The translations under genes and the position numbers were made by a program. 15,503 bases of DNA. Origin: Campylobacteraceae bacterium. GTDB lineage: Bacteria; Campylobacterota; Campylobacteria; Campylobacterales; Sulfurospirillaceae. The stretch is from the NCBI GenBank assembly GCA_019162915.1, contig JAFLKZ010000049.1:17062-32564 (forward strand), given 5' to 3'. The notes below the pieces were generated by a model that ran no database searches, was not told where the DNA came from, and saw only the letters and a list, made by a program, of their open reading frames with translations. This document shows positions 7,166-13,954 of this stretch, in pieces (position 1 is the stretch's first letter; the number at the start of each line of letters is the position of its first letter).

Positions 7166-7885
7166 TTGAACAAACTATTATTAGTCATTGGTATGTTTTT
7201 TTTCAGTTCTTTTTTAGAAGCGCAACCTCTTTTTCAAGAGTATAAAACAAAGATTTTAGACGTAAGCGACACAACGGCTACCATCACTGATTCACCAGAG
7301 TTTGTAGTAGGTTCAAGCGGTATTGTTGTCCACAAGTTTGACGACAAAACATCAAGCATCATCACCAGAGTAGATGTTGTCAGCAAAAATGGTAACACAG
7401 CAACGCTGCGTTTTGAAAAATTTAAAATGCTCTCTCAAGGTGCCTTCCCAGAAACTGGCATTAAACCAGCTATTGGAGATGATGTTACTATCAATTATCT
7501 TTATTCGCGAGCTTTAATTGTAGCACCCAACCAAAGTGTTTATAATGAAGTCACTAAAACCTATAATACTATGACATGGGTTCATCCAGATATCCTTGCG
7601 TCCTACCTAACCAAACTCTACCGTCCGAATCCAGATAAAGAGATTTTTCAACAAGCATGCTACCAGAACACTGCATCCATCATCTTTTTTGGGATTAAAG
7701 ACACTGGCTATTTTGTAGACTGCCACAACTTTAATACGGTAAAAACGATCAAAATTACAGAAAAAGACGAAATTCAACTGCCGTTTTACTCAAGAATTAA
7801 AAATATAGACAGCTCATGGTTTAGTTGGGATAGTGCAGAGATTTCTGATTACAACAGTTACTACAATTCATTTATAAAGAAATAA
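7166..7885 (+). CDS. Exported PgbA_N-domain protein (plasminogen-binding-protein-like)
   Basis: This 239-residue protein has a clear signal peptide: MNK, a hydrophobic core LLLVIGMFFFSSFL, and likely cleavage near EAQP (residues 18-21). The rest resembles the N-terminal domain of Helicobacter PgbA/PgbB, with GSSGIVVHKFDDKTSSIITR, a YLYSRALIVAPNQ segment and a region about WVHPDILASYL. It lacks the long lysine-rich tail of the Helicobacter proteins that binds plasminogen, so host plasminogen binding should not be assumed. Two cysteines (in QQACYQ and FVDCHN) could form a periplasmic disulfide. The start is TTG, well supported by AAGGAG at 7154-7159, 6 nt away. glcD follows after 1 bp. The true function of the domain is unknown; an envelope role next to the divergent peptidoglycan peptidase is only a guess. 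Confidence 0.75.
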   Translation: MNKLLLVIGMFFFSSFLEAQPLFQEYKTKILDVSDTTATITDSPEFVVGSSGIVVHKFDDKTSSIITRVDVVSKNGNTATLRFEKFKMLSQGAFPETGIKPAIGDDVTINYLYSRALIVAPNQSVYNEVTKTYNTMTWVHPDILASYLTKLYRPNPDKEIFQQACYQNTASIIFFGIKDTGYFVDCHNFNTVKTIKITEKDEIQLPFYSRIKNIDSSWFSWDSAEISDYNSYYNSFIKK

Positions 7886-7886
7886 T

Positions 7887-9266
7887 ATGGACAAAAAGCA
7901 TATAGCACAGTTTCAAAAAATCGTGGGTATTGAAAATATTTATGATGATAAAGCACATCTGATTGCTTATTCTTATGATGCAACGCGCAACCATTATGAG
8001 CCTGAAGCGGTTCTTTTTCCAAGACACGAAGACGATGTAAGCGCCATACTCAAATACTGTAATGAACACCACATCATTATCACACCAAGAGGTGCGGGAA
8101 GCGGATTTACAGGTGGTGCACTTCCTTCGAGTGGTGGCATTATCCTTGGATTTGAAAAGCACATGAATAAAATACTAGAAATAGACATGGAAAACATGGT
8201 TGCTGTCGTTCAACCTGGTGTCATCAATATAGATTTACAAAAAGCAGTAGAAGCGCTTGGTCTTTTTTATCCGCCAGATCCAGCTAGTCAAGAGTATTCA
8301 ACACTCGGAGGCAATGTTAGTGAAAATGCAGGTGGTATGAGAGCTGCAAAATATGGTATTACCAAAGACTATGTCATGGCACTTCGTGCCGTTTTACCAA
8401 GTGGCGAGATTATCAGAGCTGGTAAAAAAACCATTAAAGATGTGGCAGGATATAATATCGCGGGTATCCTTATCGCCAGTGAAGGCACACTTGCGTGCAT
8501 CACAGAAATCACTTTAAAATTAATAGCAAAGCCTAAAATGTCACAAACTGCCATGGGTGTTTTCCCCTCTGTCAATGATGCAATGAACGCTGTTTATAAA
8601 ACAATGGCACTAGGAGTTACTCCCGTGGCTATGGAGTTTTTAGATAACCTCTCTATTAAAGCCGTAGAGCAAAAATACCACAAAGGACTTCCTACTGAGG
8701 CAGGTGCTATCCTTATCACCGATGTCGATGGCAATGTTCAAAATGACCTAGACATACAGCTTGACATTATTGAAAAAGCATTTTTAGAAAATGGCTGCAG
8801 TGAACTCAAGCGTGCACAAAACAAAGAAGAGTCTAATAATCTATGGTTTGCAAGACGTAATGTCAGTCAATGTATCACCGTTTACGGTAGTAAAAAACTC
8901 AATGAAGACATTACGGTACCAAGAAGTAAACTTCCCGCACTTTTGGAAGAAATTGGTAAAATTGCTAAAAAGTACAATGTTACCGTTCCATGCTTTGGAC
9001 ACACAGGTGATGGCAACGTCCATACCAATGTTATGGTTGATGGTAGCGATCCTGCGCAACTTGAAATCGGACATCACGCGATAGAAGAGATTTTTAAAGC
9101 AACGGTTAAACTAGGTGGAACGCTCAGCGGTGAACACGGTATCGGCTTAAGCAAAGCACCTTTTATGCACCTCGCCTTTACTGATGGAGAGATGGAACTT
9201 TTCCGCTCCATCAAAAAAGCCTTTGACCCTAACAATATCTTAAACCCAGCCAAGATGGGACTCTAA
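7887..9266 (+). CDS. glcD: FAD-linked D-2-hydroxyacid dehydrogenase, GlcD-type
   Basis: This 459-residue flavoprotein belongs to the GlcD/D-lactate dehydrogenase family. The FAD-binding PCMH domain includes PRGAGSGFTGGALPSSGG (residues 67-84), PPDPASQEYSTLGGNVSENA (129-148) and KDVAGYN (184-190). The C-terminal domain has the conserved GHTGDGNVH (371-379) and GEHGIG (415-420) motifs and ends in NILNPAKMGL. Such enzymes oxidise glycolate or D-lactate to the keto acid and pass electrons to the respiratory chain. No glcE or glcF partner is nearby, so it may act alone or with subunits encoded elsewhere; the substrate is undecided. The ATG lies 1 bp after the preceding stop with only a weak ribosome binding site, which suggests translational coupling. 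Confidence 0.9.
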   Translation: MDKKHIAQFQKIVGIENIYDDKAHLIAYSYDATRNHYEPEAVLFPRHEDDVSAILKYCNEHHIIITPRGAGSGFTGGALPSSGGIILGFEKHMNKILEIDMENMVAVVQPGVINIDLQKAVEALGLFYPPDPASQEYSTLGGNVSENAGGMRAAKYGITKDYVMALRAVLPSGEIIRAGKKTIKDVAGYNIAGILIASEGTLACITEITLKLIAKPKMSQTAMGVFPSVNDAMNAVYKTMALGVTPVAMEFLDNLSIKAVEQKYHKGLPTEAGAILITDVDGNVQNDLDIQLDIIEKAFLENGCSELKRAQNKEESNNLWFARRNVSQCITVYGSKKLNEDITVPRSKLPALLEEIGKIAKKYNVTVPCFGHTGDGNVHTNVMVDGSDPAQLEIGHHAIEEIFKATVKLGGTLSGEHGIGLSKAPFMHLAFTDGEMELFRSIKKAFDPNNILNPAKMGL

Positions 9267-9267
9267 T

Positions 9268-10113
9268 GTGCTAAGCGTTAAATCGTGTGTTGAATTTTTT
9301 AAAAAACTAAGAGATGCGGAACTAGCCCATTATGCTTCCTCTCTTAGTTTTCACACGATTTTAGCGCTTATCCCTATTTTACTGATTACCTTTAGTATTT
9401 TTACTAAAATGCCAAGTTTTCAAGAGCATTATGAAAAAGTCCAATCCTTCATCTTTAGCTCTCTTATCCCCAATCAACAAGATACCATGATTCACTACCT
9501 CAACCAATTTATGGAAAATACTGGCAATATGGGAGTCGTAGGGCTTGTATTTGTTTTATATATTTCAGTAATGTTTTTCTTAGATTATGAAAAAATTGTG
9601 AGTAAGATTTTTGAAACGCCTGCACGAAGTTTTTGGGAAGCACTTTCCACCTATTGGACGATGCTTACGATTATGCCTTTAGGTCTTGTTATCTCTTTTT
9701 ATGCTTCAACTTTGGCACAAGATATTTTATCCACTACACCAGTCGCAAACTCTATAAACCTTCTTTTATTTTCACCCTATTTCATCATTTGGTTACTCTA
9801 CTTCATCATGTATATCATCTCTGCAAAAGTCAAAATTCATCTTAAAAGTGCTCTTATCTCGTCATTTATAGCCTCTTTAGTCTGGTACACGTCTAAAACA
9901 CTTTTTATCTATTATGTGGCGTATAACAAAACATACTTGAGCATTTATGGCTCTTTTAGCATTTTACTCTTCTTCTTTTTATGGATATATTTTTCATGGT
10001 TTATCTATCTTTATGGGCTCAAACTTTGTTTTTTACTCAATGAGAAAGAGACAACTGCACGCCAAGAGAAAACAAACAAAAACGAGAATGCGAAAACGGA
10101 TAGCGAAAAGTGA
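9268..10113 (+). CDS. YihY/BrkB-family inner-membrane protein
   Basis: This 281-residue protein has about six membrane helices and the family N-terminal pattern AELAHYASSLSFHTILALIPILL (residues 17-39). It ends with the helix WIYFSWFIYLYGLKLCFLL (about 239-257). The family was once called ribonuclease BN, but that activity belongs to another protein, and the role of YihY proteins remains unclear. The start is GTG, 1 bp after the glcD stop; an ATG overlapping that stop in another frame hits a stop at once. The last 26 codons encode a hydrophilic tail (KETTARQEKTNKNENAKTD) and overlap the 3' end of comEC on the other strand by 81 bp. Confidence 0.88.
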   Translation: MLSVKSCVEFFKKLRDAELAHYASSLSFHTILALIPILLITFSIFTKMPSFQEHYEKVQSFIFSSLIPNQQDTMIHYLNQFMENTGNMGVVGLVFVLYISVMFFLDYEKIVSKIFETPARSFWEALSTYWTMLTIMPLGLVISFYASTLAQDILSTTPVANSINLLLFSPYFIIWLLYFIMYIISAKVKIHLKSALISSFIASLVWYTSKTLFIYYVAYNKTYLSIYGSFSILLFFFLWIYFSWFIYLYGLKLCFLLNEKETTARQEKTNKNENAKTDSEK

Positions 10114-11292
10114 AAGTCCTACATAAGGGATAAGCATCCATTGCTCAACCACAAGAGTGTAATTTTGCGCCTTTACATGTAAAAATCCCAGTAAAAAACT
10201 ATCGAGAATACCACCAAAACCTATGATATGCAAAAATACGCCTAATGGATAAAAAAAGATAAAAATGACACTTGAGAGGGGCGAAGTAAGTTGTAAAAGT
10301 GTAAAGATAGGAAAAATGGCATGAACGATAGGAATCATCGAAATAAATACAAAGATATCAAGTAAAATAAACATCAGCCATTTATTAAGATGTGAAAAAT
10401 GATGTAAAAATAAAAAAAGATAAAATACGCCAGCAACCGAAAACCAAAAAGAGAGTGAGAAAAAAAGTGGAGGAGAAAAAGACAAAATTCCTAAAACAGT
10501 TATTGCCAAAGTTTCAAAAGAAATAATTTTCATTCCCCGAGAAAAAAAGAAAAATCCCAATACACTCATCGCCAAAGCTCTTAAAAAAGAAGGAACAAAA
10601 TCAATAATCACCATATAGGCAAATAAAAAGACAAAAACAACGACACTCAAATCAGCCGTAGCATTACGGTATGGAAAATATCTATCTTGAAAAAATTGAT
10701 AAATAGGTTTTAAAAAGAAAAAGAGTAAAAAAGAAATTACGCCTACGTTATAACCACTAATGGCGATAAGATGGGTAATGCCCCATTTTTGGACGTCATC
10801 ACGTAGTTCTTTAGAAATGGGTGTTGCAAACAAAAGTGTTGTATAAAACTCTGAAGCGATGCTATCTTTATGTTGCTTCTCAATCCAGCGGTAGAGTTTA
10901 CGCACATCAAAAAATTTATCGTCCTCATCAACTTCATAAAGAGACAATGAAGTAGCATAGAACCCTTGCATATAATTTAAAAAAGTGAGATTTTCTACTT
11001 TGAATTTAACTTTAACAGTTGATTTAAGAGGAATAGTTTTAGGCTTCCAAGAAACGGTGTAAAAAGAGACTCCATTTTCTATTTTAAGCTTAAAAACATC
11101 GTAAGTTCGCCCTTTTTCATTCGTTTTTTGATAGTGATTGAGGACCAAAGCGCGGTTTACATGTAAAGGTTCTTGGATGAAGTTTTGATAGTTTTGGTAT
11201 TCAATAAAAAGAGAGATACAACCTAAAAAAAGTACCACTAAAAACGCGATAAAAATTTCTTTTTTGCGTGTAAAAAGTGGTACGGTTATCAT
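10033..11292 (-). CDS. comEC: ComEC/Rec2-type DNA uptake channel (short form)
   Basis: This 419-residue polytopic inner-membrane protein carries the competence-domain signature WGITHLIAISGYNVGVISF (residues 170-188), followed by several membrane helices. The N-terminus has a membrane helix (about 13-30) and a soluble region with beta character (45-120). It lacks the C-terminal metallo-beta-lactamase domain of Bacillus ComEC, as in other Campylobacterota, where roughly 420-residue forms are normal. The protein moves single-stranded DNA into the cytoplasm during natural transformation. The ATG is 1 bp after the dnaB stop, so it is probably cotranscribed with dnaB and ispG. Two exact TTTACATGTAAA palindromes lie inside the gene, both read as Leu-His-Val. 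The last helix is encoded antisense to the hydrophilic tail of YihY. Confidence 0.92.
   Translation of the reverse strand: MITVPLFTRKKEIFIAFLVVLFLGCISLFIEYQNYQNFIQEPLHVNRALVLNHYQKTNEKGRTYDVFKLKIENGVSFYTVSWKPKTIPLKSTVKVKFKVENLTFLNYMQGFYATSLSLYEVDEDDKFFDVRKLYRWIEKQHKDSIASEFYTTLLFATPISKELRDDVQKWGITHLIAISGYNVGVISFLLFFFLKPIYQFFQDRYFPYRNATADLSVVVFVFLFAYMVIIDFVPSFLRALAMSVLGFFFFSRGMKIISFETLAITVLGILSFSPPLFFSLSFWFSVAGVFYLFLFLHHFSHLNKWLMFILLDIFVFISMIPIVHAIFPIFTLLQLTSPLSSVIFIFFYPLGVFLHIIGFGGILDSFLLGFLHVKAQNYTLVVEQWMLIPYVGLSLFAIRFRILVFVCFLLACSCLFLIE
10172..10183. repeat. TTTACATGTAAA palindrome, copy 3 (exact)
   Basis: An exact copy inside comEC, read on the minus strand as Phe-Leu-His-Val-Lys-Ala. It lies 59 bp past the convergent yihY stop. 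Confidence 0.85.
11156..11167. repeat. TTTACATGTAAA palindrome, copy 4 (exact)
   Basis: An exact copy near the 5' end of comEC, read as Pro-Leu-His-Val-Asn-Arg (residues 42-47). Confidence 0.85.
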
Positions 11293-11293
11293 G

Positions 11294-12727
11294 TTATAAG
11301 CTAGGCATACTTATCTTTGCCTCTTTAAAATCCATGTTTGCATCATTATATATCACTTCAACAGGAACTCTGCCACCGCCACCATCAACAAATCTGGTAC
11401 ATGCTTTTTGAAAAACAAGATTGGCAACACCAACAGGTCCATTTCTGTTTTTTCCTACGATGACTTCGGCTAACTCTTCAGGCTTTTCAAAAAAGTTACT
11501 TTTGTACTCTTTACCCTCAGTTCGAGCCTTTTGCTCTTTTTCTTTCTCTTCACGCATACGGTAAACATCATCGCGATACACAAACAAAATCATATCTGCA
11601 TCTTGCTCAATCGCTCCAGATTCTCTTAAATCGCTTAACATCGGCCGCTTATCACTACGCGCTTCCAGTCCACGGTTTAGCTGTGAAAGTGCGATGATAG
11701 GGATGTTGAGTTCACGCGCCAAAAGCTTCAACCCCCTACTGATATCACTTACCTCAATATGTCTATCTCGATTTCCAGCGGAGGTCATCAACTGTAAATA
11801 ATCGATAATCGCCATTGAAATTTCAGGATGTTGGGATTTAAGTTTTCTAAGCTTCGCTCTTACTTTATGGATATCAACAGAACCATTATCATCAACAAAA
11901 AACTTCTTTTTTGACATTTCGTCCGCAGCACTCGTAAGTCTACTCCACTGATCATCACCCATATCGCCTACTTTAAGTTTTTGAAGGGGTATAGAAGTTT
12001 TCGCACTTAGCATCCTAAGCATCAATTGCTCAGCAGGCATCTCAAGGGAAAATATCGCTACTCCACGACCGCGGTCAAGTGCATTTTGCGCTAAGTTAAG
12101 ACAAAAGGCTGTTTTTCCCATCGCGGGACGAGCTGCTACGATAACCAAGTCGCCCTCACCAAACCCAGCCGTTAAACGGTTGATTTCTGCAAATCCACTA
12201 TCTACACCTACGACACCAGAGTTTCCTCTTTTTTTCATCTCGTGAATATGGGCGATAGCAGAATGCGTCATCTCTGGTGATTCGCGAAATTCTTTGCTAC
12301 CACTTTCTTGGGTAATTTGATAAAGTTTTTGTTGCACCAAATCCACCACTTCAGATGAAGGCAAATCTTTTTCAACCGCAATTTCTTTAATATCACTGGT
12401 CAATTGAACCAATTCACGCTTAATAGATTTTTCTCTTATCTCTTCTATATAAGCTTTGGTCGCAGGAAGAGGATTGGTAGATAAAATCTCAAGCATGGCA
12501 TCTTCATCAAAACGACCTTGTTGGTTCAACTTCTTCTTGATAAATTCTTCATCAATCGGCAAATCTTCTCTCTCGCACACTTCCATAGCTTCATAAATAT
12601 AACGGTGACTGGGTAAGTAAAAGTCTTTTCCCCGAAGAACGGCTGCTACATCTTCAAAGGTTGCAGGATTAAACAAAATGGAGCTTAAAACGGATCTTTC
12701 TATGTTGATATTGTGTAAATTGGTCAC
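11294..12727 (-). CDS. dnaB: Replicative DNA helicase DnaB
   Basis: This 477-residue hexameric 5'-3' helicase unwinds DNA at the replication fork. The N-terminal primase-interaction domain covers about residues 5-105, then a linker, then the RecA-like domain. Motifs: Walker A ARPAMGKT (199-206), SLEM with catalytic Glu (227-230), Walker B IIDYLQL (D309), SQLNRGLEARSDKRPMLSDL (348-367) and the arginine-finger region KNRNGPVG (426-433). No intein is present. The start is GTG at 12727, overlapping the ispG stop as GTGA (4 bp), which implies coupling; comEC follows after 1 bp. priA lies upstream on the same strand, so a replication-restart protein and the helicase it helps load are encoded close together. 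Confidence 0.97.
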   Translation of the reverse strand: MTNLHNINIERSVLSSILFNPATFEDVAAVLRGKDFYLPSHRYIYEAMEVCEREDLPIDEEFIKKKLNQQGRFDEDAMLEILSTNPLPATKAYIEEIREKSIKRELVQLTSDIKEIAVEKDLPSSEVVDLVQQKLYQITQESGSKEFRESPEMTHSAIAHIHEMKKRGNSGVVGVDSGFAEINRLTAGFGEGDLVIVAARPAMGKTAFCLNLAQNALDRGRGVAIFSLEMPAEQLMLRMLSAKTSIPLQKLKVGDMGDDQWSRLTSAADEMSKKKFFVDDNGSVDIHKVRAKLRKLKSQHPEISMAIIDYLQLMTSAGNRDRHIEVSDISRGLKLLARELNIPIIALSQLNRGLEARSDKRPMLSDLRESGAIEQDADMILFVYRDDVYRMREEKEKEQKARTEGKEYKSNFFEKPEELAEVIVGKNRNGPVGVANLVFQKACTRFVDGGGGRVPVEVIYNDANMDFKEAKISMPSL

Positions 12728-13788
12728 GCTTTATACTCCTTAGCAGCTTTTTCAACTGCCTCTAAAAATTTATCGACGAGTTCATCTTCTTTAAGTTTTT
12801 CAACCACTTCACCTTTAACCATAATGAGTCCTTGCCCTTTTCCAAAAGCAATCGCCACATCGGCATGTTTTGCCTCACCGATGGCATTGACCACACAGCC
12901 CATCACTGAGATATTAAGGGGTGCGGTGATGTGTTTGGTGCGCCTCTCCACCTCGGCTACGGCTTTGACAAGATTTGCTTCAAGCCTGCCACATGTTGGG
13001 CAAGAAATGATGTTCAGTCCATGGCTTTCCACGCCACTGTCTTTGAGAATAGCACGACCCACTTTGATTTCCTCTTCAAGCTCTCCTGTAATGGAAACCC
13101 TCAAAGTATCGCCGATACCATCGAGCAAAAGTGCTCCTAAAGCGATAGAAGATTTAATCGTAGAATGAAACAAAGTCCCAGCTTCCGTAACGCCTAAGTG
13201 AAAAGGATACTCCACTAAAGGTCGAAGTGCACGATACGCTTCAACAGTTCGCTCCACATCGCTGGCTTTAAGCGATATTTTCATATTGGTGAAACCCAAA
13301 TCCTCGAGGTATTTGATGTTATAAAGTGCAGATTCGACCATGCCTTTTGAAGTTGGACCATATTTTTCATCAAACTCTTTTTCCAAACTTCCGCTATTTA
13401 CCCCGATGCGAATAGGAATATTTCGCTCCATACACGCTTTGACGACTTCTTTCACACGTTCTTTATTGCCAATGTTACCTGGATTAATACGGATACAATC
13501 CACAACCTCCGCAGCAATTAATGCTAAACGATAGTTAAAATGAATATCTGCAACTAAAGGCAAACTCGTCTGCTCTTTGATAGCTTTGAGGGCATGGGCA
13601 TCTTCATAATCAGGCACAGCAACTCTTACGATATCGCAACCAGCAAAATGAAGCCTACGTATCTGCTCAACAGTGGCAGCAACATCATGTGTTTTAGAAT
13701 AAGTCATCGACTGCACAGGGATTTTAGCATCGCCGCCAATGGGAACATTGCCTACAAAAATTTGTTTGGTGGGGTATCGTTTTATCAT
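12724..13788 (-). CDS. ispG: 4-hydroxy-3-methylbut-2-enyl diphosphate synthase IspG (GcpE)
   Basis: This 354-residue [4Fe-4S] enzyme of the MEP isoprenoid pathway converts MEcPP to HMBPP. The TIM-barrel half shows VQSMT (25-29), LPLVADIHFNYRLA (76-89) and CIRINPGNIG (98-107). The cluster ligands C263 and C266 (SCPTCGR), C298 (MGCVVN) and E305 (GE) match E. coli C270, C273, C305 and E312 with a constant offset of seven. Length fits the bacterial form without the plant insert. The ATG at 13788 has only a weak GGA 8-9 nt upstream. Its leader contains the 121-bp inverted-repeat element, and a TATAAT promoter lies on the far side of it. The 3' end overlaps dnaB. Confidence 0.97.
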   Translation of the reverse strand: MIKRYPTKQIFVGNVPIGGDAKIPVQSMTYSKTHDVAATVEQIRRLHFAGCDIVRVAVPDYEDAHALKAIKEQTSLPLVADIHFNYRLALIAAEVVDCIRINPGNIGNKERVKEVVKACMERNIPIRIGVNSGSLEKEFDEKYGPTSKGMVESALYNIKYLEDLGFTNMKISLKASDVERTVEAYRALRPLVEYPFHLGVTEAGTLFHSTIKSSIALGALLLDGIGDTLRVSITGELEEEIKVGRAILKDSGVESHGLNIISCPTCGRLEANLVKAVAEVERRTKHITAPLNISVMGCVVNAIGEAKHADVAIAFGKGQGLIMVKGEVVEKLKEDELVDKFLEAVEKAAKEYKA

Positions 13789-13815
13789 TGTTTAAATCCA
13801 ATATTTAGATGCCTA

Positions 13816-13936
13816 TTGATTTACTTCAAAATTTTTATGTGAATGACTCTGCAACCGATGGGTCAAATTTTGGAACAAAATTTGGGGACACATCGTGTGA
13901 AGCCTTAATGAACAGAAAAATTTTGAAGTAAATCAA
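13816..13936. mobile_element. 121-bp nested inverted-repeat element (MITE/REP-like candidate)
   Basis: Perfect 21-bp inverted repeats occupy 13816-13836 (starting TTGATTTACTTC) and 13916-13936 (ending GAAGTAAATCAA). Pairing continues inward after one mismatch by TGT/ACA. The centre holds a second palindrome, CAAATTTTG (13864-13872) GAA CAAAATTTG (13876-13884). It is enclosed by CGATGGGTC (13856-13864) pairing with GACACATCG (13887-13895), 8 of 9 bases. No ORF fills it. I see no clean target duplication. The TTTGGGGACA core resembles, from memory, repeats linked to REP-associated (Y1/RAYT) transposases; that is not verified. A purely RNA-structural leader is the alternative reading. Confidence 0.6.
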
Positions 13937-13942
13937 ATTATA
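13937..13942 (-). promoter_or_regulatory. Candidate promoter reading through the element into ispG
   Basis: Minus-strand TATAAT, preceded by TTG and a T-rich stretch (TTTTCTTAAACTCTTCC), directly abuts the right terminal repeat. Predicted start is near 13930. The ispG leader would then be about 140 nt and include nearly all of the inverted-repeat element. Confidence 0.45.
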
Positions 13943-13954
13943 CAACGGAAGAGT

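Noticed and set aside
10033..11292. ComEC as a truncated pseudogene because it is only 419 residues
   Set aside because: The short form without the beta-lactamase domain is usual in Campylobacterota, and the competence motif and helices are intact.
12991..12996. ACATGT in ispG as another palindrome copy
   Set aside because: Its flanks (GCC and TGG) do not match TTT/AAA, so it is only the chance 6-bp core.
12824..13168. 114-residue plus-strand ORF antisense to ispG
   Set aside because: It lies wholly opposite a well-supported ispG with all catalytic residues intact. It has no recognisable domain and no convincing ribosome binding site.
13816..13936. The inverted-repeat region as a simple terminator for priA
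   Set aside because: The 21-bp arms are separated by 79 bp and no U-tract follows on the minus strand, unlike an intrinsic terminator.
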